A stretch of DNA of 64,000 nt from Treponema sp. (GTDB lineage Bacteria > Spirochaetota > Spirochaetia > Treponematales > Breznakiellaceae). Of this stretch, positions 44,497 through 53,083 are shown one piece after another. The stretch spans positions 55,851 through 119,850 of the forward strand of contig WRLF01000008.1 of assembly GCA_009777735.1 (NCBI GenBank). Reading direction: 5' to 3'. Each line of letters starts with the position of its first letter. The stretch's first letter is position 1. The notes under the pieces were generated by a model. It saw nothing but the letters and a program-made list of their open reading frames with translations. It made no database searches and had not been told where the DNA came from. The position numbers and the translations under genes were made by a program.

Positions 44497-46884
44497 ATGC
44501 GTTTGGTAAAAGTAATAGTGTTAGCCGCAAGCGTCCTCGTTTTCTGTTCATGCCTGCAGGCAACCATAGAAGAAAAACTGTTTGAATATATTCCTTTGGC
44601 GCAGGACATACAATCCCGTTTTTTTTCATCCGATGACAGCGATATGCTGATTGTTACGGTTTATGGCGGAACGCTGCAGCCCTCGCTGAACCCGCTGCAT
44701 TTTTCCCTGACAAAAGGCAGTGATGATGTTTCCCTGACCATCCCCATACGGGCCGATGACAACTGTGTTATTTTCAGCTTTGCCGATCCTCTTCCAAGAG
44801 GAAGTGATTACCGCCTGACGATAAGATCCCATGCTATACAAACCGGCGATTTTGCCAGGATGGTGACCGTTCAGGCAGTTACCTCCGGTCAAATGGCAAT
44901 CACGGAAAATACCGGCTTTGGTAATACCGTCATCCGGACTGCGGGTTTTGGCAACGGCAGATTTGTCATTGCGGGCGATGCCGGAAGAATGGCCTATTCG
45001 ATAGACGGTGGTGTAAGGTGGATTTCTGTACAGCCGGGGGAAGGGCTGGACGGAAATAAATTTGTTGATACCATTTACAGCATTGCCGACGGTAATAATG
45101 TTTTTTACGCAGTAGGAGCAGGAGCACGAATGTCATGGTCAAATTCAGGAATAAACTGGAGCGGCCATGATATACGGGACCAGGACAACCGTTTTATCAG
45201 GTATGGTGAAGCCATGTTCGACGGCCTGGATATTTTTGCCGTAGCTTACGGCGGAGGCACTTCGGGCGGACGTTTTGTGGCGGCAGGGGAAGACGGCAGG
45301 TCTATTTTCCGCTGGGACCAGGATGTGTGGAGGTGGGCAGCCCGCATTGAGCCGCCGATTGAAATCAACACTCTGGCCTGGGGTGACACCGGCGGTAACG
45401 GAGTCTTCATCGCCGCCGGTAACAACGGATCCCTGTTCTGGGCGGATGACGGTTTCGCCGACGGCGCCAGAACCTTAACCTGGAACCCGACAAACAGTTC
45501 ATTCGGTAGTTTAGCCATTCACTGCGCCGCTTACGGAAATGATGTTTTTGTAATCGGCGGCGACGGCGGGCAGATGGCGATTTCTTTTGACGGTATGGGA
45601 TGGACGGCGGTAGAATCCCCCTTTGGAGGTACAGGTGTATTAAGCATTGCCTTTGGTTCGGGAGTTTTTGTCGCCGCCGGGCATAACGGAAGAATTGCGG
45701 TATCCGATGACGGAACCATCTGGGAATTATTGCCGATAAATTTCGGTTTTACTTCGGATGAACAGATAACCGGCGTTGCCACCGACGGACGGGGCAGGTT
45801 TGTCGCCGTAGGTAACCGGTATGGAGACGGGAGGAGCAAAGCCATCTCCTGGTACCAGAAACCGGCAACGGCGGCAGTGGTGGTAATACCGGAAATACCG
45901 GCAGGAAGCTGGCAGATTGCCGCTAACTCCGCCGCCGCCATGAGCGCATCTGAAATCCGCGGTTTGGCATGGAACGGTCAAACCGGCGCAGACAGCCGGT
46001 ACATTGCTGTAGGTGAAGGAAGAATAGCGTTTTCTGAGGATGGGGCAAGCTGGAATGAGATAACCGATAATAAATCCAATTGGAATACCGGCAGCGATCA
46101 TGTCATTTTCAGGGATGTAATCTGGGGCGACGATCAATTTGTTGCTGTGGGTTATTGGTCTAACCGTCCCAATTACATCGGCGCAATTGCTGTTTCGGAT
46201 GACAACGGTGCAAATTGGATGGTATATAACGCTCCGGTGCTTTCACAGTCAATTTCCGGCGGTACCCTGTATGTTGATCCCAGAGTATTCAGCGTTGCCT
46301 ATAACGACAGTATCTATGTAGCAGTAGGCGAGCGGGGCTGGTCGGCATGGTCAGCAAATGCCATTGACTGGACACCGGTGTGGGTAGAACCATTCAGCGA
46401 GTTAAACCAGCAGGAAACAAATCAGGATATCATGGCAGTTGTCAGCGACGGTCAGAGATTTTTAGCCGGCGGTACCAGAGGTAAACTTGCCTGGTCGGCT
46501 AACGGGACTTCATGGGGATGGATCGCCAACGGACTGCTGGACGGCGAATTTAATGACATCCTCACCCTTGCCTATGGGAACGGTAGATTTATCGCCGCAG
46601 GAACGAACGGAAACATGAAGATCGCATCCAGAGGGCAAATAGGCAACGCCAACAACTGGACAGCAGTACAGAGCCGGTTTTTTTCCGATATTAACGCTGT
46701 AGTCTGGGGCGGCGGATGGTACGTTGCAGTCGGCAATTCGGGCGGTATGACCATATCCGGCGACGCCAGCCTGTGGTCCGCAGTGTCCCAGACAGTGTGG
46801 AATTCAAACGAAAATATTTTCAGCGTGGTTTGCGGCAGCCGTTTTATAACCGGCGGAGTTGCGAAAATCGTATACAGCGAATAA
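44497..46884 (+). CDS. Large Asp-box propeller lipoprotein
   Basis: 795 residues, lipobox VFCSC, AGGAGG before the ATG. An N-terminal domain (about residues 25-130) of Ig-like or Big-type fold is followed by about ten Asp-box repeats spaced 45-65 residues apart, for example YSIDGGVRWISV, WSNSGINWSGH, ISFDGMGWTAV, VSDDGTIWELL, FSEDGASWNEI and WSANGTSWGWI. Ten blades would make one or two propellers. It is the largest member of the four-gene Asp-box series in this locus. Function is unknown; binding of a polymer at the surface fits the neighbours. Confidence 0.75.
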   Translation: MRLVKVIVLAASVLVFCSCLQATIEEKLFEYIPLAQDIQSRFFSSDDSDMLIVTVYGGTLQPSLNPLHFSLTKGSDDVSLTIPIRADDNCVIFSFADPLPRGSDYRLTIRSHAIQTGDFARMVTVQAVTSGQMAITENTGFGNTVIRTAGFGNGRFVIAGDAGRMAYSIDGGVRWISVQPGEGLDGNKFVDTIYSIADGNNVFYAVGAGARMSWSNSGINWSGHDIRDQDNRFIRYGEAMFDGLDIFAVAYGGGTSGGRFVAAGEDGRSIFRWDQDVWRWAARIEPPIEINTLAWGDTGGNGVFIAAGNNGSLFWADDGFADGARTLTWNPTNSSFGSLAIHCAAYGNDVFVIGGDGGQMAISFDGMGWTAVESPFGGTGVLSIAFGSGVFVAAGHNGRIAVSDDGTIWELLPINFGFTSDEQITGVATDGRGRFVAVGNRYGDGRSKAISWYQKPATAAVVVIPEIPAGSWQIAANSAAAMSASEIRGLAWNGQTGADSRYIAVGEGRIAFSEDGASWNEITDNKSNWNTGSDHVIFRDVIWGDDQFVAVGYWSNRPNYIGAIAVSDDNGANWMVYNAPVLSQSISGGTLYVDPRVFSVAYNDSIYVAVGERGWSAWSANAIDWTPVWVEPFSELNQQETNQDIMAVVSDGQRFLAGGTRGKLAWSANGTSWGWIANGLLDGEFNDILTLAYGNGRFIAAGTNGNMKIASRGQIGNANNWTAVQSRFFSDINAVVWGGGWYVAVGNSGGMTISGDASLWSAVSQTVWNSNENIFSVVCGSRFITGGVAKIVYSE

Positions 46885-46902
46885 ACAATCAAAGGAGATA
46901 CA

Positions 46903-48192
46903 ATGAAAAAGATTACGGTAATTCTGTTAAGTGTGTTGGTACTGTTCCCGCTCCATTCCCTGGAACTGGAAAGCGGTCTTTCTTTCAACGGCGGTGTAAA
47001 AACGGGGATTCTGATACGAAACCGCGACTTCGGCGGCAGGCTGGGAAATCTCGCTTTAAATCCCGATGAAAAATACCCTATGACCCTGCATTTTGCTTCC
47101 TACGAAAATCAGGCGCGCAACGGTGAAGCCTGGTTGAATGTTACCTATTCCCGTGAAATAGAATCATTTGGCACATTCGGACTTGGCTTGGGGTTATGGG
47201 CGCACGGTGATATACATACATTCGATGACACATTGCATTTGGGAGATCATTATTTATGGGCGAATTTTTTCAATGACCGTCTGCGGTTCATAGGAGGGCA
47301 GGGCGGCGGCGCCCCCATTTCTTCCGGCGGCTGGATCAACGCGGACTGGCTCAGTTATACCGGCTTGCGAATTTTCTGGGTTGATGATTCTTTGGGATTA
47401 TCTTTTGGTATCAAATTCCCCGATCCTCAGGAGGAAGGGATAAAGCCGGTAAATTACCTTTCCATGCTTGGGATCGGCGCTTCTTTCAAACAGGATAACT
47501 GGCAGGTTTCCCTGCAGTTTGATAACAACCCTATCTATGATGATACGTATTCAAATTATTACGGCGGCCTTCACCGTCCTGCTGAACAAGACCCCATTGG
47601 GCAGGCAGGCAACATTGCATTTGGCGTAGGCTTGGAAAACCTGTACAGCGGTAAAGGCTTTCTTGTATTTGAAGGACTCTTTTCCAATTTGGGCGAAGAT
47701 CCCCGTGAACCAATGGGTAACGGCCGCTATACGGTATCTCCTTTAACAACCACCTTTGCTGTGAAAACCGGCCTGCCATTGACAGAACAATTTTTCGCCG
47801 AATTCAAAGGTAAATACACCATAAGCAGAGGTCATCCTACGGACTTTGATACTGCTGAAAGCTCTGCCACCTGGGGTAAACTGGAACTGGAACCGTATGC
47901 CAGCTTCCAGCCGCTTGATCATCTCCGTTTCGATTTCTCTTTTTATCTGGCTTATTACGTTAACAGTTACTACCTTGCGCTTGACAGTGCGCCGACAAAT
48001 ATCCAGTTCTATGCCGGACAGGTACCGGGTTATGGCCCGCTGCTGGATTATCTGTCCCCTTACCAGATTGCCATAAAACCAAGGGTTAACTTCAGTTTAG
48101 CCGGTGTTGACATAGACCTGGGATATACCGGTTATTTTTCCCGTGAACATGTGGAGAATATCATGTACCTTGATTTTCGCTTTATGTTCTGA
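46903..48192 (+). CDS. Outer-membrane beta-barrel protein of the starch locus
   Basis: A Sec signal peptide (residues 1-19, LFPLHSLEL) precedes about 400 residues of alternating amphipathic strands, ending in FRFMF, a C-terminal Phe typical of BAM-inserted barrels. It is 18 bases after the last Asp-box lipoprotein gene, with AAAGGAG before its ATG, so it is the last gene of the locus. It may be the porin that passes maltodextrins inward; it is not a TonB-dependent SusC protein, being far too short and lacking a plug domain. Confidence 0.72.
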   Translation: MKKITVILLSVLVLFPLHSLELESGLSFNGGVKTGILIRNRDFGGRLGNLALNPDEKYPMTLHFASYENQARNGEAWLNVTYSREIESFGTFGLGLGLWAHGDIHTFDDTLHLGDHYLWANFFNDRLRFIGGQGGGAPISSGGWINADWLSYTGLRIFWVDDSLGLSFGIKFPDPQEEGIKPVNYLSMLGIGASFKQDNWQVSLQFDNNPIYDDTYSNYYGGLHRPAEQDPIGQAGNIAFGVGLENLYSGKGFLVFEGLFSNLGEDPREPMGNGRYTVSPLTTTFAVKTGLPLTEQFFAEFKGKYTISRGHPTDFDTAESSATWGKLELEPYASFQPLDHLRFDFSFYLAYYVNSYYLALDSAPTNIQFYAGQVPGYGPLLDYLSPYQIAIKPRVNFSLAGVDIDLGYTGYFSREHVENIMYLDFRFMF

Positions 48193-48215
48193 TTGGGATA
48201 ACGGTTAATAATAAA

Positions 48216-48288
48216 TGATCCTGGGCTGAATCGAACAGCCGACCTGCCGCTTAGGAGGCGGCCGCTCTATCCACTGAGCTACAGGACC
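48216..48288 (-). tRNA. tRNA-Arg (anticodon CCT)
   Basis: A 73-base cloverleaf on the minus strand. The acceptor GGTCCTG pairs with CAGGATC (one G-T pair). The D arm starts GCTCAGTGG, the anticodon stem GCCGC/GCGGC encloses CTCCTAA with CCT at 48255-48253, and the T arm has GTTCGATTC. The discriminator is A, and CCA is not encoded. It reads the rare AGG codon. Confidence 0.97.
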
Positions 48289-48295
48289 TTATCTA

Positions 48296-48324
48296 TATGT
48301 ACCCTGCCGGGCCGGTATTGTCAA
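48296..48324 (-). promoter_or_regulatory. Putative promoter of tRNA-Arg
   Basis: On the minus strand a perfect TTGACA (48324-48319), a 17-base GC-rich spacer and TACATA (48301-48296), 7 bases before the mature tRNA 5' end. The -10 match is weak. Confidence 0.4.
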
Positions 48325-48404
48325 CATACCTTATTGCAGAAAAAGTGTATGTCCTCATTTCTGAACAAAATTTAATGAAATGTCAGAATGATACCAGAAA
48401 ACAC

Positions 48405-48433
48405 ATGACAAATATTTTCAAATCCGTTATATT
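48405..48433 (+). promoter_or_regulatory. Promoter of the outer-membrane protein gene
   Basis: ATGACA at 48405-48410, an exact 17-base spacer and TATATT at 48428-48433, leaving a leader of about 86 bases before the ATG at 48527. Confidence 0.6.
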
Positions 48434-48475
48434 TAAGTTGTGATAAACACTGGGAATACTATTAAGGAAAGATCA

Positions 48476-48494
48476 AGGTAACCGTTGGTTACCT
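48476..48494 (+). promoter_or_regulatory. Perfect stem-loop in the 5' leader of the outer-membrane protein gene
   Basis: AGGTAACC (48476-48483), loop GTT, GGTTACCT (48487-48494): an 8-base perfect stem about 24 bases upstream of the Shine-Dalgarno. No T-run follows, so it is not a terminator. It may stabilise the message or bind a regulator. Confidence 0.55.
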
Positions 48495-48526
48495 CCTTCC
48501 GGAAAGTTCAGGAAATTGGAGTTTTT

Positions 48527-49576
48527 ATGAAGAAAGTAGTTATGGTTCTGTTCGTATTGGCAGTGGCCATGAGCGCTTATGCGCAAGTTGATTTTGGTGT
48601 AAGCGGTGGATTGATGATGAATTTCGGGGCAACACTCGATCTTGAAGACGATGACGCTGATGTCGCAATGATGTTCGATATGCTGAACAGCGGCACTTAT
48701 ATTGAAGTATCGGCTGAAATCGAAAATGCCAGCGCCTGGGTGAATCTTCAGAGTGACGGTGGTGATGATTTTACAGTTTTGGGCGATGCAACCGTTTCTC
48801 TGGGGGCTCTCGATATTTCGATTGGCAGAAACTGGATGCCCTGGACACGGTGGAGCAGCATAGACTTTTGGGGCGACAACAACTGGGGTTTTGGCGCCAG
48901 TGCCGCAAAAAGTATGTATATCCAGGCCAGTTATAATTTTGCCAATACTGTTATATATGCAGGTGCAGCCGAAGCCGGTTTAATGAACGCTGCGCCTCCT
49001 TTGGGCGGCGGTTTCTATGTTGGCACTGATTATACCGGTGAAAAAGGTTTTTCCGCAGGGTTTGCTTTTGCCGGTGTTCCTTTAGGGAAAGAAGCGGATA
49101 ACCCCGAAGACAAATTCCCTTTAATGGCTAACCTTTATTTAAATTTTGATCTTAACTCCGCTTCAATCGGTTTCAATTTTGCATTCTACGATACTCCGGC
49201 CCTTGCCGGTTCTCTTTTCCACATTGTGATGAATGACCCTCTTTTGGGTGATTCAGATAATTTTATCCGGGGTGTTGTTTGCGGTCCGGATACCCCGGTT
49301 CTGGAAGCCATGTTTGATGTGGGATTGGAGCTTGATGTGTGCGACATAGGTTTTTCCTTTGGATTAGTAGCAAACTTAGCCGATGTAAATAATGGCGGCG
49401 GCGCCAACGCACTGAGGTTATCCCTGTGTGCAGCCTTTGGTCTTGGCGGCGGTTTCAGTATAATACCCGGTTTTGATTATATTAACGTCACTTCAAAAAT
49501 ACTTAATGGCAGAAGATGGGAAAATGAAAAAGCTTCTTTTATAAATCTGGGTCTTACTTTTGCCTATAGCTTCTAA
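48527..49576 (+). CDS. Outer-membrane beta-barrel protein, possible major porin
   Basis: The start ATG 48527 has TTGGAG 5 bases upstream and gives a clean signal peptide (MKKVVMVLFVLAVAMSAYAQ, cleavage after AYA). The mature protein of about 330 residues is rich in Gly and aromatic beta strands and ends FAYSF. Size and composition recall abundant treponemal outer-membrane proteins. It has its own promoter, a leader stem-loop and a strong terminator, so it is a single-gene unit suited to high expression (inference). Confidence 0.75.
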   Translation: MKKVVMVLFVLAVAMSAYAQVDFGVSGGLMMNFGATLDLEDDDADVAMMFDMLNSGTYIEVSAEIENASAWVNLQSDGGDDFTVLGDATVSLGALDISIGRNWMPWTRWSSIDFWGDNNWGFGASAAKSMYIQASYNFANTVIYAGAAEAGLMNAAPPLGGGFYVGTDYTGEKGFSAGFAFAGVPLGKEADNPEDKFPLMANLYLNFDLNSASIGFNFAFYDTPALAGSLFHIVMNDPLLGDSDNFIRGVVCGPDTPVLEAMFDVGLELDVCDIGFSFGLVANLADVNNGGGANALRLSLCAAFGLGGGFSIIPGFDYINVTSKILNGRRWENEKASFINLGLTFAYSF

Positions 49577-49610
49577 GCGGGAAAACGGTAAGTAGTTATT
49601 GACTTCACAG

Positions 49611-49641
49611 GCGCAGGGTATAACCCCTGCGCTTTTTTTTT
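49611..49641 (+). terminator. Strong intrinsic terminator
   Basis: GCGCAGGG (49611-49618), a 6-base loop and CCCTGCGC (49625-49632), followed by nine T. It ends the outer-membrane protein unit just before maf. Confidence 0.95.
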
Positions 49642-49662
49642 GTAAACAGGGTAATGTATATT

Positions 49663-50277
49663 ATGGAACAAATCATCCTCGCTTCTGAATCTCCCCGCCG
49701 TCAAAATTACTTCCGTCTGCTGGGGCTGCCCTTTACCTGTGTCCCGGCCATGATTGACGAAACGCCCAAGCCAGGTTTAACCCCACGGGAAGCTGCCGAG
49801 GATTTAGCCATGCGGAAAACCCTCGCCGTTGCAGAAAAAATTCATTCCGATTACAGCAGTAAATGGATATTTGGTGCAGATACCATTGTTGTACTTGACG
49901 GAGATATACTTGGTAAAGCGGCGAACCGGGATGAAGCATGGCAAATGCTGTGCAGGCTTGCCGGAAAGCGGCATAAAGTGATTACTGCCATGGTCCTGTA
50001 CAACTGTACGGAAAACACAACAGACTGCCGTTCTGTATTATGCGATGTAGAAATGGCTCATTTGACAAAGGCTGAAATAGAGTGGTACCTGGACACCGGT
50101 GAATGGGAAGGCGCGGCAGGCGCCTACCGCCTGCAGGAAAGGGGCGGCTGCCTCATTAAGCTGATACATGGTTCACCAAGTGCTGTTGCAGGTTTGCCTT
50201 TACACGAGTTTTGTACCATGTTAAAGGACAACGGTTTTAATGAAAACTGCTCCAATGGGAAGCAGTTTCTACGCTAA
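49663..50277 (+). CDS. maf: Maf-family nucleotide pyrophosphatase
   Basis: Maf proteins hydrolyse non-canonical or modified nucleoside triphosphates and affect septum formation. The family start IILASESPRRQNYFRLLGL, the catalytic FGADTIVVLDG and the GAAGAYRLQERGG stretch are all present. About 204 residues match the family. An in-frame ATG at 49654 would add three residues; I prefer 49663 because it starts directly at the conserved strand and the upstream one is only 2 bases from the purine run. The 3' end overlaps polA tail to tail by 41 bases. Confidence 0.93.
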   Translation: MEQIILASESPRRQNYFRLLGLPFTCVPAMIDETPKPGLTPREAAEDLAMRKTLAVAEKIHSDYSSKWIFGADTIVVLDGDILGKAANRDEAWQMLCRLAGKRHKVITAMVLYNCTENTTDCRSVLCDVEMAHLTKAEIEWYLDTGEWEGAAGAYRLQERGGCLIKLIHGSPSAVAGLPLHEFCTMLKDNGFNENCSNGKQFLR

Positions 50278-53077
50278 CGCGCAGCGGAACACGCAGGCTT
50301 ACCGCATGTTCCATTTCGGTTTTGATCAGTTCCGCTGATTCTGAAGCAGTGTCCCGTGGACATTCAAAGATAAGTTCATCGTGAACCTGGAGTAAAAGGC
50401 GGGCGGGGCTTTGCGCCGCAGCCAGACGCCTGTCCAGATTAAGCATGGCGGTTTTAACGATGTCTGCCGCCGACCCCTGAATGGGAGTGTTAACCGCAAT
50501 ACGTTCAGCCGCCGCTTTTTCGGTTTTGTTCCGTGAGTTTATCGTGGGGATGGGGCGGCGCCGTCCGAGGATCGTTGAAGCATATCCGCATTCTTCGGAT
50601 TTTTTTATTAGGTCTTCGATAAAGGCGCGTACACCTGCATATGTGTTAAAATATGCAGTAATAAAATTTGAAGCATCTGTACGGCTGATTCCCAGTTCGT
50701 TGGCAAGCCGGAATGCGCTCATACCATACATCACGCCGAAGTTTATTGTCTTGGCGATGCGGCGTTGATCGCTTTGCACATTATCTTCGCTTATGCCGAA
50801 TATCAGCGCGGCAGTGCGGGCGTGGACATCGGTGCCTTCGGTGAAAGCGGCAACAAGGTTTTTGTCACCGGAAAGATGGGCTAAAATTACCAGTTCTATC
50901 TGGCTATAGTCGGCGGAAATTAACAGGGAGCCGGGATGCGCGACAAAAGCTTCGCGTATTCGCCGTCCTTCTTCGGCGCGAATCGGTATGTTTTGCAGAT
51001 TTGGTTCACGGCTGGAAAGACGGCCCGTTGCGGTGCCGCACTGGTCATAGTTTGTGTGCAGCCGCCCTTCGCTGTCCGCCATATCGGCAAGCGTGTCAAC
51101 GTATGTGGATTTGAGTTTGGCAAGGGTACGGTGCCGCAGTATCAGCGCGGGCAGGGGATCCTCGCGGGCAAGTTCTTCCAGTGAAGCCGCATCGGTGGAA
51201 TAGCCGGTTTTGATTTTTTTTCCCGGTGTAAGTTTTCGCTCGACAAATAATATTTCCTGCAATTGTTTGGGTGATGCAAGGTTGAATTCCCGGCCAGCCA
51301 TTTTCCGGGCATCACGCTGAATGGTGTCCAGCTCAACTTCAAGTTCCTTGCCAAAATCGGTCAGCACTTTAGGTTCGATTTTTATTCCGATGCCTTCCAT
51401 CTCGGCAAGAACCGGCACTAGGGGCATTTCAATTTCAGAAAATAACTGCATTGCACCGGTGGTGTGCAACTGAGGCTCAAGGATGCGCATCATTCTCATG
51501 CACAGGTCTGCATCTTCGGCGGAGTAACGTGCCGCTGTTTCCAGAGAAACCGAATCAAAAACACGGCCTTTAGGGACAATATCTTTGTAAACAATGGGTG
51601 TGTAGTTGAATGTGTATGAAACAAGTGAATCGAGTGAGTAATTGTTCCGATCGGGTTCGACAAGCCAGGCGGCAACCATGGTGTCCCATATTGTACATTG
51701 CCAGCGTTCCAATCCCCAGCCCCGGCTTACCTTGTAATCATATTTGGCGTTATGCGCCGTGATGGTCATTGCCGGATCGGATAACAGCGGGGCCAAAGAC
51801 TTGCGGACTTGTTCCGGATCAAGGTGATCCGGGTCTGCTGCCGTGCCGTCTTCGGCAACGCCATGCGGTGCAAGCGGCACATAGTACGCTTCTTTAGGTT
51901 TCAGCGCCAGTGAAATGCCGATGGGGCGGGAGTTCCAGGCATCAAGGGAATCGGTTTCAAAGTCAAGGGCGAGGAGTTTTTGTTTTTTCGCTTCTGCAAG
52001 AATCCCGGTCAATTCTCCAATATCTTTGATAATATGATAATTCCCATCGCCCAATAATGATGAATCTACTTGTTGTAATCCTTCTTTCTTATTACTTTCT
52101 TCTTCAACATTGTGTCTTTGTGCCTTTGTGTGAACTTCTCCCGTGATTTGAGAGTCCAGCTGCTTTGCTCCCTGGCGTAAACCTTCGCGGAACAGCACCT
52201 TTGCGCCTGCCTGTTTGTTGAGTTTATCTGTGGAAAGTTCGTCTAAACTTTTAATTGGCAGGGGTACATTCGAATCCAGCCGTATTAATGATTGTGAAAA
52301 ATAGGCGCTTTCTTTTCCTTCGGCGAGTTTTTTTCCTTTTGATCCGCTAATACCGGCGATGTTTTGGTAAATTCCGTTGAGCGAACCGTACCGGGTCATC
52401 AGTTCAATGGCGGTTTTTTCGCCTATGCCTTTTACGCCGGGAATATTGTCCGAAGAATCTCCAGCAAGAGAAAGTAAATCCAGAATTTTTTCCGGGGGTA
52501 CTCCCCATTCAATTTTAACCTGTTCGGGCCCTATGATATCCCACGGCATGGCTGCCGTCTTCTGTGTTTGGTCTCTGGCAGATTTTACCGGGCGCAGTTG
52601 GTAAGTGCCTTCTCTCACCAGTTGCAGCAGGTCTTTATCTGAGGAAATAATGTAACACTGCCTTTTTTCTTCCCGGCATTTTTTTGCCAGAGTGGCGATA
52701 ATATCGTCCGCCTCAAATCCATCAACCCGCAAAGCGGAAATGTTCAGCGCTGCAAGAAATTCTTCCACCAGCGGAACCTGCGCATGCAGTTCGTCCGGGG
52801 CCTTTTGCCGCGTGGCTTTGTACTCAGGATACATTTTGTGCCGGAAGGTGGGGGTGCGGGAATCAAATACCGCCGCGAGTAAAAATGATGACCGGGGGGA
52901 GGTCTGGTCACTGATCCTTGATTCACTGTCCAACAGCTGAATCACCGTGCGGGAAAAACCGAACAACGCCGAAACATTTTTTCCGGCACTGTTGCGAAGG
53001 GGGTTATTGAGAAAAGCAAAATAAAAACGGTAAATTAATCCATAAGCATCGATTAAAAAAAGGGGAACATCCTGCAA
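50237..53077 (-). CDS. polA: DNA polymerase I
   Basis: Gap-filling repair and replication polymerase, 946 residues. The N-terminal 5'-nuclease has FEADDIIATLAKK, SSDKDLLQLV and SDNIPGVKGIGEKTA. The proofreading 3'-5' exonuclease is intact: LDFETDSLD, HNAKYDYKV and the YSAEDADLC motif. Polymerase motif A is ISADYSQIELVILAHLSGD, B is RRIAKTINFGVMYGM, C is LLQVHDELIFE. The start is TTG at 53077, directly ahead of VPLFLIDAYGLIYR, 6 bases after the M48 gene. Residues about 315-322 (VHTKAQRH) in the linker between nuclease and exonuclease are encoded by a dispersed repeat also found at 29525. Confidence 0.97.
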   Translation of the reverse strand: MQDVPLFLIDAYGLIYRFYFAFLNNPLRNSAGKNVSALFGFSRTVIQLLDSESRISDQTSPRSSFLLAAVFDSRTPTFRHKMYPEYKATRQKAPDELHAQVPLVEEFLAALNISALRVDGFEADDIIATLAKKCREEKRQCYIISSDKDLLQLVREGTYQLRPVKSARDQTQKTAAMPWDIIGPEQVKIEWGVPPEKILDLLSLAGDSSDNIPGVKGIGEKTAIELMTRYGSLNGIYQNIAGISGSKGKKLAEGKESAYFSQSLIRLDSNVPLPIKSLDELSTDKLNKQAGAKVLFREGLRQGAKQLDSQITGEVHTKAQRHNVEEESNKKEGLQQVDSSLLGDGNYHIIKDIGELTGILAEAKKQKLLALDFETDSLDAWNSRPIGISLALKPKEAYYVPLAPHGVAEDGTAADPDHLDPEQVRKSLAPLLSDPAMTITAHNAKYDYKVSRGWGLERWQCTIWDTMVAAWLVEPDRNNYSLDSLVSYTFNYTPIVYKDIVPKGRVFDSVSLETAARYSAEDADLCMRMMRILEPQLHTTGAMQLFSEIEMPLVPVLAEMEGIGIKIEPKVLTDFGKELEVELDTIQRDARKMAGREFNLASPKQLQEILFVERKLTPGKKIKTGYSTDAASLEELAREDPLPALILRHRTLAKLKSTYVDTLADMADSEGRLHTNYDQCGTATGRLSSREPNLQNIPIRAEEGRRIREAFVAHPGSLLISADYSQIELVILAHLSGDKNLVAAFTEGTDVHARTAALIFGISEDNVQSDQRRIAKTINFGVMYGMSAFRLANELGISRTDASNFITAYFNTYAGVRAFIEDLIKKSEECGYASTILGRRRPIPTINSRNKTEKAAAERIAVNTPIQGSAADIVKTAMLNLDRRLAAAQSPARLLLQVHDELIFECPRDTASESAELIKTEMEHAVSLRVPLRVSVETASHWSSFH
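52111..52133. repeat. Copy of the dispersed repeat within polA
   Basis: These 23 bases are identical, in reverse complement, to 29525-29547. On the polA strand they read in frame as VHTKAQRH with flanks, in the variable linker of the polymerase. The neighbouring E- and K-rich codons (EEESNKKE) may belong to the same insertion. Confidence 0.85.
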
Positions 53078-53083
53078 CGGTTT

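Noticed and set aside
44497..46884. Sialidase activity for the Asp-box proteins
   Set aside because: Asp-boxes occur, but no FRIP motif or catalytic Arg/Tyr/Glu set of sialidases is visible.
46903..48192. A SusC-type TonB-dependent transporter
   Set aside because: At 429 residues it is much too short and has no plug domain or TonB box.
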